Source: Antilocapra americana (Eukaryota; Chordata; Mammalia; Artiodactyla; Antilocapridae). Taken from it: a DNA stretch of 64,000 nucleotides. This document shows, one piece after another, positions 10,895 through 23,000 of this stretch. The notes beneath the pieces were generated by a model. It saw nothing but the letters and a program-made list of their open reading frames with translations, had not been told where the DNA came from and did no database searches. The stretch covers positions 4,135,015 through 4,199,014 of the forward strand of contig ML660211.1 in NCBI GenBank assembly GCA_007570785.1. Reading direction: 5' to 3'. The translations under genes and the position numbers were made by a program. Positions within the stretch are counted from its first letter, which is position 1. Each line of letters begins with the position of its first letter.

Positions 10895-10976
<82 letters not shown>
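10895..10976. repeat. Compound microsatellite (CT)n(AT)n(GT)n
   Basis: About 9 CT units, 10 AT units and 22 GT units follow one another with a single GC interruption. Pure tracts of this length are usually highly polymorphic. The alternating purine-pyrimidine part can adopt Z-DNA. The ORF beginning at 10935 reads only this repeat and the next element. Confidence 0.97.
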
Positions 10977-10978
<2 letters not shown>

Positions 10979-11043
10979 CTTTCTCACTGTATTCAGAAAC
11001 AGTGATAGAAAAGACAGGATTTTGGAGAAAATAGTATATAAAT

Positions 11044-11493
11044 ACATGCATACATTTTATTGTGTTTCACTTTATTATGCTTTGCAGATATTGCATTTTT
11101 TCCCCCAAGTTGAAGCGTTGTGGTACCCTGCAGTGAGCAGCTCTATCAGCATCATTTTGCTAATAATATTTGCTCACTTCGTGTGTGCCATGTTTCGGTA
11201 ATTTTCACAACATTTCAAACTTTTATTATCATGTTTAATTTGTGGCCTGTGAACAGTGATCTTTGATGTTATATTGTAATTATTTATTTTTCTTTTGTAT
11301 TTCTAATTAAGATCGATATATATTGCTCTTTCTAGACATAATGCTATTGTACACTTAATAGACATAGTATATTGTAAGACATAAGTTTTATATGCACTGA
11401 GAAACCAAAAAGTAATATGACACACTTTATTGCAAGATTTGCTTTATTGTGGTGATTTACATCCAACCTGCAGTATCTACGGGGTCTGCCTGC
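11044..11493 (-). mobile_element. Tigger1-like DNA transposon, internally deleted
   Basis: The right end, on the opposite strand, gives the Tigger terminal inverted repeat (CAGGCAGACCCCGTAGATAC in this copy), followed by a CAATAAAGC block. The left end gives the matching CTTTATTATGCTTTGCAGAT part. The interior corresponds to terminal portions only, with no transposase, so this is a MITE-like non-autonomous copy of TcMar-Tigger. It predates the ruminant-specific repeats. Confidence 0.82.
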
Positions 11494-11808
11494 ATAGGTG
11501 AGCTGAGAGAGCAGAGGAGGCATAGATGGGAAGGAGGGTTATGGTGCTGGATATGGAGTCTGACCACAGGAGCTGAGGGAGTGAGATAAGACGGCAATAG
11601 AGACAAAGCCTGACACAGAGAGGCTAAGGAAGAAGAGTTTGAGGATCCAGGAGTCATTTTCTTTTATCAATCATTGGTTTGTTTGATTTAATCCTAAAAT
11701 CTTATTTTGTAGAGAAGCACTTTAAGCTCCTGATAACATTTGGGAAACAAAATATTAATCCAAAAAGGCATACGCTTCAGTTCTGGAAATTTTTGAGCTA
11801 CTGTAGTC
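11494..11808. other. Non-repeat DNA downstream of an exon-like ORF
   Basis: No recognisable repeat. If the minus-strand ORF at 11809-12015 were real, this would be its 3' UTR. The nearest minus-strand AATAAA is inside the Tigger-like element at about 11447-11453. Confidence 0.4.
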
Positions 11809-12015
11809 CTACTTGCTATTAAGAAAATTCAGTTTGGGCATTTTGAAAATTTCCTTTAATGGCAACTGGTATTCTAAATTCTCCTTGGTTGAGCCAGTGA
11901 GAAATACACATGAAGAAGGACCATGATTTTTAAACATAAAATCAACCAGAGCCTCTGTAAGGGGACCACCTTCAAAATATTTAGATAATTTGGATACCAT
12001 TTCTGAGGTTTTCCT
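11809..12015 (-). CDS. Exon-like ORF with a splice acceptor (unknown)
   Basis: I do not recognise the product. On the minus strand a pyrimidine-rich acceptor (TTATTTTCCTTTCTAG) ends at 12016, and an open frame of 68 codons starts immediately after it and runs to a TAG at 11811-11809. An in-frame TAG forms part of the acceptor itself, so the open frame coincides with the putative exon. The peptide has ordinary protein composition (a PLTEALVDFMFKNHG segment, then SSCVFLTG and KEIFKMPKLNF) rather than the Lys/Ile/Phe-rich output of AT-rich noise. No upstream partner exon was found within the window. Chance is a real alternative, since ORFs of about 60 codons are common here. Confidence 0.2.
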   Translation of the reverse strand, partial: RKTSEMVSKLSKYFEGGPLTEALVDFMFKNHGPSSCVFLTGSTKENLEYQLPLKEIFKMPKLNFLNSK

Positions 12016-12107
12016 CTAGAAAGGAAAATAATTTTCAAACAACATAAAAAGCTTATAGTACAAACAGTTCAATTCAAATAGCTTACAAGATAAAACCAGC
12101 CAGTGTT

Positions 12108-12127
12108 AAAAAAAAAAAAAAAAAAAA
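12108..12127 (+). repeat. Poly(A) tract
   Basis: About 20 A residues. It could be the tail of an unrecognised plus-strand retroposon to its left, or the reversed poly(T) of the block to its right. Confidence 0.8.
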
Positions 12128-12715
12128 GCTCAGTCCTAGAGGATCTAGGCCAAAGGTCTTTTTATACTGCTTTCAGTAAACACATCCTAGTCCAAAGGAA
12201 TGGGCCAATGGCTGAACTGGCACAGTTTCAGTGAAGCAGCTCCTGTTCTCAGAGGAATGGGCCCATGGCTTCCTAGCCAGCTTCAGCTGAAACAGTCTGC
12301 TCTCAGAATCAGACTGAAATGCCCAGTGAGTTCTTACATGGAGAACGAGGCCTTAACCAGAAAGGAACAACCTTAAAATAGATACTGAATAATGCCTGGA
12401 GAGCTCCAAAACTGAGCTTTGTTCCAGGAGAAAGAAATGCGTGGACATATCAACTCCAGGGTAGTGAGAAAGCTGTGAGTGACAATGCACTCAATGTAGG
12501 TATTGCACGTGAGTGTCCACCAGGGCCAGGGCCTTCAGAGAGCTTCTCTGGCCCCTGTAGAACATACCACAATGTTGACCTAAACAAGGAAACTCCCAGA
12601 TATCTCTCCAGCAAAGATGGATTTTTTGGGGATTAGCAGAAAATGTAAATTGAGGTTCCACCACTTGGAGAAGAAAAAGAAGTTGAGACAACTATGTGAA
12701 CAGAGTCCATGGCTT
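12128..12715. repeat. Unassigned GC-richer block with internal duplication
   Basis: This block follows the A20 tract and is richer in GC than its flanks. Two diverged units of about 55-57 bases stand in tandem at 12197-12253 and 12254-12308; both contain GGAATGGGCC and end in TCTCAGA. On the minus strand a TATAAAAAG box lies near 12158-12166. These traits suggest an LTR-like or retroposed element that I cannot name. The ORF at 12491-12691 (minus, 66 aa) has no recognisable domain. Confidence 0.35.
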
Positions 12716-14050
12716 TTTATTGGCTGAATCTTTTGTCACAAAAGAAGAGGATCTCATCTTCCTATTGATCTCTGCTATTGCCGCAAGGCATGAGACCTCC
12801 TCCTGTTTCCTGAACTCTATATAATTGAGGCTTTTTGTTTATTTTTTGCACAAATATTTTTACATTATTCTATTTATAACATTATACTGAAGTGCTAAGT
12901 ACAGTGCAAGGGACTAATGCAGAGAGCTGGTATTGTGAAAAGTTTAACAGATCATGTCTAAAGAGTTTTTGCAGGAAAATTACTTCAGTTACTCTTTGAT
13001 TATACCATCTCTAATTCTCAATGTGATTTGGGATAAAAGAGGACCCGTTTCTCACAAGGGTTCTCACTTCATGCAGGCTCAGAATACTGATGTATAAAAT
13101 TCCCATATCAATTTATTTCTTTGTCTTAAGAAATGTATCTGTTTGACAGACCAGAAAGCTAAGCAGGATAATTAGCATACTCTTTTAAAGTCAGAAACTG
13201 TAAGGAGTTGAATAATAAGCATAGTTGACTTGATGAGTGTAGGATCATTACAATATTTGAATGTTGAACTGCATCAGGCTAAACTATGCTATACTCATCT
13301 TCATCACAGTGTTAGGAATGTTAATTGCTAATGGGACTACATAACCAACCATTGACTAAGACCCACTCTGACCTGGCTAGTGCTTGGATAAATTTGTAAA
13401 TTTGTCTCTGTGTATTCCATGTTCAGTCAACCTCTGATTATCTGTTCTTTATTTAGTTATTGAAAACTAACTTTATTTTAATTAATAGTTACTCACATGA
13501 AATTCAATGCTTGCTAACATCAGTACAATGTACAGATGAAAGATATATGTAAATATGTAATGAGATTGCATAATTTATGACATACACCATTTGAAATATG
13601 ATACATGGCATATAATATACAATAAAGTACAAATTATGCTTTCCATATTATATAATATGATAATATTAAACTTCTTTTATATATGTATGTTCATGTGTAT
13701 GTAGATATATATATATGCATTATATATATGTTTGTGTTAGAAATATATTACTCACCTTAAATGTAAAAATATTTTGAAATATTTATTTACATATAACATA
13801 GTCAAAAATCTTATAAAATCATTGAAGGTGATTCCACTTATGCTGACATCTGCAACATTGATATACTATATATTCTAGTAACAGTTTTAGCATATTATCA
13901 TATATAAAAATAATTTTTCAACTATAGGATTGAAACTTTTTTTTGAGTGACTAAAATATAGGATGTATTTGTCAACTGCATATTTTTTCTAATTTTTAAG
14001 GTGAAAAATGATTTAAAAAATTCTATTAATAGATCTTACAAAACTCTTCT
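12716..14050. other. Single-copy AT-rich DNA, no gene seen
   Basis: No recognisable repeat. It becomes very AT-rich from 13540 to 13760, with TATATA runs. Confidence 0.5.
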
Positions 14051-14588
14051 GGTTGTTGTTGAGTCATTAAGTCATGTCAGATTTTGCAGCCCCACAGACT
14101 GCAGCACACCAGGCTTCCCTGTCCTTAACTATTTCCCTGAGTTTGCTCAAACTCATGTCTGTTGATTCAGTGATGCTATCTAAACATCTTATCCTCTGCT
14201 GCCCTCTTCTCCTTCCCTCAATCTTTCCCAGAATCAGGGTCTATTCCAATGAGTTGACTCTTTGCAACAGGTGGCCAAAGTATTGAGACTACAGCTTCAA
14301 CATCAGTCCTTCCTTCCAATGAAGAGTCAGGGTTGATTTCTTTTAAGGTAGACTGGTTTGATTTACTTGATGTCCAAGGGACTCTCAAGAGTCTTTTCCA
14401 ACATCACAGTTTGAAACCTTCAATTCTTTTGGCACTCAGCCTTCTTTATGGTCCAATTTTCACATCCATACACAACTACTGGAAAAATCATAGCTTTGAC
14501 TATACATACCTTTGTTGGCAAAGTAATATCTCTGCTTTTTAATACATTGTCTAGGTTTGTCATAGATTTTCTTCCAAGGAGCTAGCAT
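14051..14588 (-). mobile_element. BovB LINE 3' end (about 0.54 kb)
   Basis: The plus strand reads TTGTTGTTGAGTCATTAAGT, then the reversed BovB 3' block up to TTTTAATACATTGTCTAGG and GATTTTCTTCCAAGGAGC. It includes part of the region coding for the C-terminal half of the RTE ORF. Small indels break the frame. Confidence 0.92.
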
Positions 14589-14955
14589 CTATATCAGTTA
14601 TAAAAATGCAAATTATATTTATATGATGATGTAAGTTATCTAATCCTGATATTCACATCAATTTACACTATCAGATAACCTTAACCACTAGTAAATTGCA
14701 AATTGACTTATTTAACATTTTTTTCAATTTTGCTACTACTCAACAATTTGTACAATTTCAGACTTTCATTTTCTTTCCTCTAGCACCTCTTATGTCATAT
14801 TCAAGCATATAAATAGTGAACTAATATTTAATGCTAATCTTTCACACCAAATAGCAATCCTTAAAAATAAAGAAAATGGTGCATGCTCTCAGAATAATGG
14901 CTACATACTTATTAGTTATTACTAATAACTAATTGCTGTGAACTTAGATGTAACT
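14589..14955. other. AT-rich DNA, no gene seen
   Basis: No recognisable repeat or ORF. Confidence 0.5.
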
Positions 14956-14956
14956 G

Positions 14957-15165
14957 GGCTCCCCTGGTGATGCAAATGGTAAAGAAACTGCCTGCAATGC
15001 AGGAGACCTGGGTTGCATCCCTGGTTGAAAAGAGCCCTTGGAGAAGGGAATGATTATCCCCTCCAGTATTCTTGCCTGTAAAATTCCATGGACAGGGGAG
15101 CCTCCAGAGCTACAGACCATGGGGTTGCAAAGAGTCTGAAAGGACTGAGTGACTGACATGTTCAC
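14957..15165 (+). mobile_element. Bov-tA SINE
   Basis: The head GGGCTCCCCTGGTGATGCAA, an intact tail region and a body with CCAGTATTCTTGCCTGTAAA are present. It is full length. A minus-strand ORF at 14944-15165 is a shadow. Confidence 0.92.
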
Positions 15166-16682
15166 ACCTCATTGGATCCTAATGTGTACCTAAAAGCACA
15201 ACTTAATTTTCATTATGTAAAGTAGAACACATGCATATTGCAGAAACCCAAAGCATTTTAAAGAATTCTTAATCTTAGATTCCATAGGAGTATTTCTGAC
15301 ATTACTTATAAAAATGTCTAAAATGATACTTTTAATATTGCATGTGTATATTCCGTTTTGTACATAAAAACTCTTGAGGGCAAATTTTCTTTAGCTGCCA
15401 AAACATTTAGTACTCAAGCCTACCCTTTGGGAAGAAATAGATACCATCTTCTTAATGACACTGTGTGCCAAATGTTGTATATGTGATTAGTTCTTTGAAG
15501 GACAGAGCAGAAATTGAGACTTACCTATTTAGTACTTTTGTAATGAAGAATGGCAGGCACAAGTGGGTTTAGAAGGTTTCCTGTTATTTCCATCAGAATC
15601 TCACACCAGAAGATCTGAAAGGCACCCAAAGAATGATGCTATCATTTATTATAAAGGGATGGTTTTTCCTTTATTTTTCATGCAGTGTGAATAGCATTTT
15701 AAATGCAACTTAAGAATATTGATCTCCTGTACACGTTTGTAATACAAACAATTAAGATAAAGTACTCAAGCTCTTTTCTTTTCTTTTTTGTTAAATTTTA
15801 CTCCTTGCCACAGACATTTAGACTTATATTCTCTATAAAACACTCTGGATATGTTTCTTTTAAATTTATGGGTTTTTTTTTATTATTTATGTGTTTTCAA
15901 ATATTCTAAGTGCTCTGATTTTTGTTTGATATCTATGGTTTACACCCTGTAATTTTCTGTATGTAATTTCAAATTAGTTTTGCTGACATACATATAAGAT
16001 TTCACAATTTTAATTTTCTGTGTAAGCTTCTCTTGGTCAATAACAGTAATTCAACAATATTATCACAGAAACCCAGAACAAGTTCTATATTGCAAAATAT
16101 GATCACAGGCAACAACTTCAGTAAGCTGAATTATGTTTATATTTCAGGAGTATGATATATGTATAAAGTAGCCCAAAAAATTGCTAAAACTTCTCAAAGG
16201 ATACCACAAAATTTACTTGCAATATTCCATCCCAGTTATACCATCATAAATAACTTTGAGATAAAAATGTATCTTTAATGTTTAATACAGTTGTCCTTGA
16301 TGATATTAAAGATTTATTTAGAAAATTATTTAGTAAAGTATCATAGAATTTGGTTAGTTTTACCATATTAATAATTTTAATATATCTCATTTCTTCATAC
16401 TTTATGCAAAGGTGATCTAAAGTGGTTATATTTTCTCAATATAAACAATTTATTTATATTAAAACTAATAACAAATCTTTAAATGATTCTTCCATAAGTA
16501 CACAAGAAGTATAAATACACAGAAGCCAAAAAACTTAGTACATTTCAAAAGGAGATTAGCACATGTAACTTTCTTGCAAAAGGACAAAAATATTTTTAAA
16601 GAGAGACATTTAACTTGTTCAAGTTAGATACATAATTTTACAATGATTTCTCTGAAAACTTTAAAAATAAATTTCATCTTTT
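15166..16682. other. Single-copy AT-rich DNA, no gene seen
   Basis: Long repeat-poor stretch. The 68-residue ORF at 15703-15909 is Phe/Ile/Leu/Ser-rich, as expected of AT-rich noise. Confidence 0.5.
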
Positions 16683-16872
16683 ATTGGTGGCTCAGACACT
16701 GTCTGCATGCTGGAATCCAAGTTCGATCCCTGGGTCTGGAAGATACTTTGGAGGAGGGAAAGGCAACCCACTCCAGTATTCTTGCTTGGAGAATTACGTG
16801 AACAGAAGAGCCTGGTGGTATAGCCCATGGGGTCACAAGAGTCGGATATGACTTAGCTACTGAACAATAAAC
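16683..16872 (+). mobile_element. Bov-tA SINE, partial head
   Basis: The tRNA head is shortened (TATTGGTGGCTCAGACACTG) but the B box GTTCGATCCC and the BovA body (CACTCCAGTATTCTTGCTTG) are clear. It ends near GACTTAGCTACTGAACAA. Confidence 0.88.
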
Positions 16873-18420
16873 AGGGCAAATCTAAAGTGAAAGACAATGC
16901 ATAGGTTCCACATTTACATTAAGAAAATTTCTAATGTGATCCAGTGTGCACAGAATTAATGAACTCCTTATATATATAGCCACACATCGAGTTCTCCTAT
17001 TGACCTTCTCTTAGGGGTGATGTGAAAAATGCGATGATATTTAGAATAATGATCTCTGTAATGTTTCAATTATCATAGAAATTTCAGAGTCATACCATGG
17101 TATAATTTTAGAGTTTGAAAAAGGTAAGTTAAAATGCTACAAATATGATAAACAATCAATGCATACATGGGTCACTGTTTCAATACTATATATGAGTTTT
17201 TGAAAGTCATCAATTGATTGTATTTCTTTTCCTTTTTGCTCTTCTTAGATAAAAACTTTTAAAACTATATCTAAAGGCTTAACTTGATCCACTGTCACAC
17301 AGTGAAAATTATTTAGAAATATTTTCTGTTAATAACTGAAAGTCAGTCCTACCAATTCTAATTGATCCTCTTGAACTTTTAATAATAAAGATGTACTCAC
17401 TATATGAATGGCTTAAAATCACCCTTTAATTCACACAGACTTCATAAAAAATGTGTATCTTTAAACAATAAGAAAGTTCACTGAAGTAGAAATAGATACT
17501 GTTATTTAAATAACTACTAACCTCAGCAAAACTAAACAAAAATGCACACACACAAGCCTATAACTTTAAAATTGAATGTCATAATCACTTGAAATAAAAA
17601 GTATCTTGATAACATATTTGCATTAAAACATCTTAAATACTGCAGTTGCAATTGTGAGCCTTCCTTGCCCAAAGATGAAAACCACTTCATGAAGGACAAG
17701 AGGTCTCATAATATATTTTGGGGGGTTATTTTCATAAATTTTAAATTGCTCCTTCTAAAAAAATAAGCTTTGGTTATCACACATTCAAACTTACATTGGA
17801 AAAAGCAGCTATGCCCCCAAATCTTTCTTTCCAACTATAGAATGTTGTACTTAACAGATGGCATAAAGCGTCTGTTTACAAATAATTCCAAATTATATTG
17901 TGTTTGCCTGGTACTTAAATGAGACATTGCACAAAAATAAAACACTGCATTTGATTAGAATCTAATCTCTTTGTGTCATTTTAAGAATAGCTGAGTTAAG
18001 GGGAAAATATATTCCTTTTGGAGGTATATGAGTTAATATTGGACAAATTTTAATTTTAATGTTGATACAAAGCTATTACTCTCAGATTCAGATTGTGAGA
18101 AACCGCTCACCATGATGCATTTGATTATTTTAAGTGTCCTGCTGAAAGTTAGTCTTTCATCCAAATGTTTTTGTTGTTGTTTGTATACATAAATGAGGTA
18201 GTTTGGACTGAGAATCAAGTGTGATAAAATATTGCCAACTTCCAACTGTAGCATATTTCCTTAAAGACTCAGGACTTTTGAGACATTGTTTAACATTTAC
18301 TGCTCATTATGTTTTACTGAAGATCATTGCTGATTTTTTAATACCTCACACAGCATTTGAATGATTATTGTTGACCTGAAACAAATAGATTTCTAGAAAG
18401 TTTTTATTTGTGTCCTTTCT
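16873..18420. other. Single-copy AT-rich DNA, no gene seen
   Basis: No recognisable repeat or ORF with domain content. The minus ORF at 18033-18254 has no recognisable features. Confidence 0.5.
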
Positions 18421-18760
18421 AGGCAATTTTCTCCGCAGTCCCTGAGGTAACCATTTTCTTACTTCTATCAGCATAAGGATATGAAGTTTTTATATTTCAT
18501 ATCCAAGGTACTTTACATTATGTACTTCAATATCCTGTTTCTATTATTTAACACAATGTATTTGAAATCCTTTATATCATTCTTTTTATGAGTAGTTTAT
18601 TAATTTTATTGCTAAATTGTTTCTCATTATATAAATAATTCACATGTCATTCATCCATTTATTTTCTGTGGGCATTTAGGCTGTGTCTAGAGTTTATCTA
18701 TTATGAATTAAGATGTCACAAATATTTTGTACAATCCTCTTTGAAGACAGAGATTTTTAT
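18421..18760 (-). mobile_element. Possible old L1 3' region
   Basis: The plus strand has the order seen in reversed old L1 3' regions: TTCATCCATTTATTTTCTG, GGGCATTTAGGCTGTGTC, ATTATGAATTAAGATG. It is highly diverged. Confidence 0.4.
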
Positions 18761-18798
18761 CACATTTGAAGAATTACATGATTCTAGAGACATCTAGG

Positions 18799-19029
18799 GG
18801 GAGGAGGACATGGCAACCTGCTCCAGTACTCTTGCCTAGAGAATTCCATGGACAAAGGAGCCTGGTGGGTTGCTGTCCATGGGGTCACACAGAGTCGGAC
18901 AGGAGAAGGAAATGGCAACCTGCTCCAGTATTCTTGCCTGGAGAACCCAGGGACAGAGTAGACTGGTGGGCTGCCATCTACAGGGTCGCACAGAGTCAGA
19001 CAGAACTGAAGTGACTTAGCAGCAGCAGC
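18799..19029 (+). mobile_element. Bov-A2 dimeric SINE
   Basis: Two BovA monomers stand head to tail (about 18799-18900 and 18901-19029), ending in AGCAGCAGCA. There is no tRNA head, as expected for Bov-A2. A perfect 13-base target-site duplication AGAGACATCTAGG is at 18786-18798 and 19030-19042, consistent with a fairly recent insertion. Confidence 0.95.
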
Positions 19030-19042
19030 AGAGACATCTAGG

Positions 19043-22000
19043 AGCAATAGTGAGAAGCACAAGAAGTTTTCACTCTAATATTTAAAAAAAATACAACGAT
19101 TTTTGGAAATAACCACAGTTATTCCAAAAAGGTAATAAAATATCTCATCATCCAGATATTTATGAATCATTGAAAAGATTCAAATAGAAGCTGAATAAAT
19201 ATCTAGAATGTTGGAAGATAATTCCACATTTGTGGAAGTAGTCTAGTACTTTTTCTTTATTCTTCCAATTCTAATATTCTAAAGTAGTAGGACTATGCTA
19301 TGGTACATTTAGTAGATTTAGTACATTTACTTGGAATTTTGAAACAGGTAATTGCTCTGATGCAAATCGTATGTTTTATTGGCAAGTAAAGGGAGACCTG
19401 AAAATAGTTAAAGAATGCAACTGAATGCTAAACATACCAAGAGGAAATTTACACTACATCACTGAACATAATGATTGCTACATACAAATTAATATGCATA
19501 AGATTTTACACAGAGAATAACTTTTTACAATGTTCAGAGAATAACTTTTTACAACTTCATCCAATTTCTATAAGGAAATGGCATGGTTTGTGAATGATAA
19601 GTGATACTCTACTTCAATGAATATGGTAGACTAATTTTTAGAGATCGACAAAATTTTAACCTTGAAGACTATGTTTTGCAAGTTTCACAGACCATCTGCA
19701 TATATACAATTCCTCACAGAATTTTAGCATACAACTGATGAAATGCATATAAAGAGATCATTTATCAGTTTTCCATATTAAGGAAAGAAAAAAACAATGT
19801 CCCTAAAAGATCTTACAAATTACATAAATAAAAGCTGAAATCCTTTGAGGGTATTGAATCATGATTAACAAAATCTAGAGTTTTTAATTTTTTCTCACAG
19901 CACCAATTCGTAAAGGGTGTTATTTAACAAAGTGACTTTGGACTATATGAATGTCCTTTCGAAATGTTCTGATAAAGTGGCTTAGCAGCAGGACTTTTTC
20001 CATTGACTCAAACTAAAGCAAAGAACTCTGAAAAAGAGAGTCCTCCATAGGAAGTAGAAATGAACAATGTGTTGAAATGTAAATTTCCTTCAGATTCTTA
20101 CAAATCCTGCTCTACAGGGATTTCATTTCTCAAAGCAATCTTCTATATTTACTACTCCACTTGTTAAATTTTAACTCCCTGGGCCAAGATTTGTAAATGA
20201 TCGGAGAACTGTCACCACAGGGCTAATTCAGGCATGTTCCCGCCCTTGTTACATTCTACCTCTTTCAACCTAATACTAAGAGACTGTGTTTGCAAAGTGG
20301 TGTGGAAGAGACTGTAAAAATGCAGCTATTAAAATATTTCCAACGATTTGCTATTATAAACAGTTAAGAACTAGAGCCATTCTTTAGAAAGATAGAAGCC
20401 AAGGATGCACCCATTGTAGGTCGTTATCTTCAGCCTCCACAGCCCAGTGTATTTATAAAGATAAAATAAACTTGTGAAGAGATTCTGTATTTGAGAATAA
20501 TTTAAAAAGCAAATTCGTAAGGATTCTGGTTTGTTCTCCGCTGCAGTGATGATGGGGTAATGCAAAAACTGGTACTATGACTTTTAATGCACCTTAGACT
20601 TACGTCTTTTGCACATTAGATGCTATAATTTTAGTCTCTATCAGATGTATTCATCACATATTTTATTTATTTATTGTTCTTCAAATTAGTGAATCTCTAA
20701 GGTGTTTCTCAGAAGACTAAGGTCTCAATAGAATTATATCAGAAGTTTCTGGTGGATGAGAGGAAGGAGAATTTTATTCCATTCCATCCCATTTCCCTCC
20801 TACAACCAGAATGAATCCACTTTGATCTGATTTACATATAGCATTTCCATACAGAAGGAAGACTATACAGTGAATAAACACATATAAACACAGATATATA
20901 TCAACTGGGTATGAGTTTGAAATTTCTATTCCAACTAGTAGTATATTCTAGTAGTATATATAGTATATAGTAGTATAATCCACAACTGTGTGCCTGGTTA
21001 TAAATGTAGCTTAGCCTTAGCTTATTAATTACAGAGACATAATTCCTACATGTGTGTGTGTTGAATATGCTTCTGTTACCTATAACATGATGTGGGAAGC
21101 CAAGGAGCATTTTGAGAAACAGAAAAAATCTGACTTATGGTATAAAGTATCATTTTTGCAACTTTCCCATGAGTAGAATATTGAGTATCAGTTATAGAAG
21201 CATGGAAAATCACTGCCAGTCTACATGAACAAGGCAGAGAGGAGATGACTGTCCCTTATAGAGTTTAACAGTATGGGGAGTGATGAACAGTAATAAGATT
21301 ATGCATATATTTTGAAGAAAAAATGGATTTCTAAGAGATTAGATATGGCATGTGGCAGTATTTCAGATCCTGAGAGGTAAAATTGTATGTAACATATACC
21401 AAGTATAGAGCAAGTAGGACTTGTAGTTATGACAGATGAGAGTTGTAAGTAAGGGTAAGTACCAGTAAATTCAAGAAGTCTTAGTGGATGATGGTAACAT
21501 TAACTGAAAGTGTGAAAACTGTAAAAATAATTTTAAAGAGGGAAGCTTATTGGCTTGTAATGAAATCTTTACCAAAATTTTTAGTTGATAAGTCTAAATT
21601 GATGAATAAGTTTTCATCAATTAACTATTGTTCTTTAAAAAAAAGCATTAAACTTATTGGCTTAAAAATATTTTTAAAATTACTATCATAGGATCATAAA
21701 TTCTGTGTTTGAAGTTAGGTAATCTTGGCTATACTCAGCTGATCTCAGATGTATTGCATCTAGGGGTTGCTGGGTGGTACAGTTTGAAACCAGCACCTTT
21801 CCTTATAGTAGGGGATTGGCTCAAAGTAAAAATGCAGCAATTCTGACCAAGAAAATAACAAGTAAAGAAAGAATAAAAGCTAAAGTCAGAATGCAAAGCA
21901 ATATACATTTTATTGCATACTTATGTATATAATAGACCTAAGTAATTAAAAAAAAAAAGTAGATATATATATATATATTCAAGAGTAGCTCCTGTCTTTA

Positions 22001-22435
22001 ATCTATAGCTTTTGGAAAATAAATAAAAAATATATTATTTGAAATTCCTAGAAGACTTCAGAAGGTTTTATGTTTCATTTTTCATTTTATTTCATGGCCA
22101 TATTTAATTAAAAAAATCTTTCTTTCTTCAATAATTTTGTGCATTCTCAAAACACACAAACATATACATATATTCTGTAGCAGTCCCAAGATTTTTATGT
22201 CCTCTAATAGATCTTATTTGACTTCAAAAAAAAGTACAAAATATCATCAGAATAAAAACAATTTTGTAAATATAGTTTGAATTTGTGACAATTTCCTAAA
22301 AGAATAATTTTCAATATTTGTTAGTAGGAAAATACATTTCCAGAATTTTCCTCTTCAGCACATCCTTTTAATTAATATCCTTCCTCCAAAAAAGTGACTT
22401 CTAACAATTGTTTACCAAGCTCATGATTCCTGAGG
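19043..22435. other. Longest repeat-poor stretch, no gene seen
   Basis: About 3.4 kb with no recognised transposon, only short AT runs (20928-20980, 21947-21980) and a 24-base tandem duplication at 19511-19554. The part around 20180-20560 is somewhat less AT-rich. The minus ORF at 20371-20565 is preceded by an AG with a weak pyrimidine tract, too weak to call an exon. Confidence 0.55.
19511..19554. repeat. 24-base tandem duplication
   Basis: CAGAGAATAACTTTTTACAA occurs at 19511-19530 and again, identical, at 19535-19554, separated by TGTT. This is a recent local duplication in single-copy DNA. Confidence 0.95.
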
Positions 22436-22640
22436 ATTTTTTCCAGTTTTACTCAGATATAATTTAGTGTATAACATAATGATTTGATACATGTGTACAT
22501 TGGAAAATGGTTTCTTCAATGTTAACATCCATCACCTCACATACTTAAAATTATTGTTTCTTGTGATGAGAACTTTTAACGTCTACTCTGTTACAGTTTT
22601 CAAATATACAGTTCAGTGTTGCCAACTCTAGTTTACCATT

Positions 22641-22727
22641 TTGTTGTTAAGTTACTAAGTCGTGTCTGACTCTGCAATCTCATAGACTGCAGCATGCTGG
22701 GCTTCCTTGTCCTTCACTATCTCCTGG
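22641..22727 (-). mobile_element. Very short BovB 3' tail
   Basis: Only about 87 bases of the reversed BovB 3' end are present, from TTGTTGTTAAGTTACTAAGT to ATCTCCTGGAGT. This is an extreme 5' truncation. Confidence 0.85.
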
Positions 22728-22752
22728 AGTTCATCATTCTATACATTACACA

Positions 22753-23000
22753 AGGCTTCTGAGGTGACACTAGTGGTAAAGAACCCACCTGCCAATTCAG
22801 GAGTCATAAGAGATGCAAGTTCAATCCCTGGGTTGGGATTGAACCTCCAGATGCCCTGGAAGAGGGCACAGCATCCCACTCCAGTATTCTTGCCTAGAGA
22901 ATCCCATGGACAGGGGAGTCTGGTGGCCTACAGTCCATGGGGTCACAAAGAGTCAAAATGAAGTAACTACTGAAGTTACTTAGCACACGCATACTTTATA
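22753..23000 (+). mobile_element. Bov-tA SINE
   Basis: The head GGCTTCTGAGGTGACACTAG and body are clear. The copy carries extra bases between the B-box region and the body (a repeat of the GGTTGGGATTGAACC type). A diverged 23-base direct repeat at 22728-22750 and 23006-23028 (3 mismatches) looks like its target-site duplication. Confidence 0.88.

Noticed and set aside
10935..11201. ORF beginning with a Cys-Val repeat
   Set aside because: A translation of the GT microsatellite running into a Tigger-like element.
20371..20565. Minus-strand ORF preceded by an AG that might be an acceptor
   Set aside because: Weak pyrimidine tract, AT-rich composition and no partner exon.
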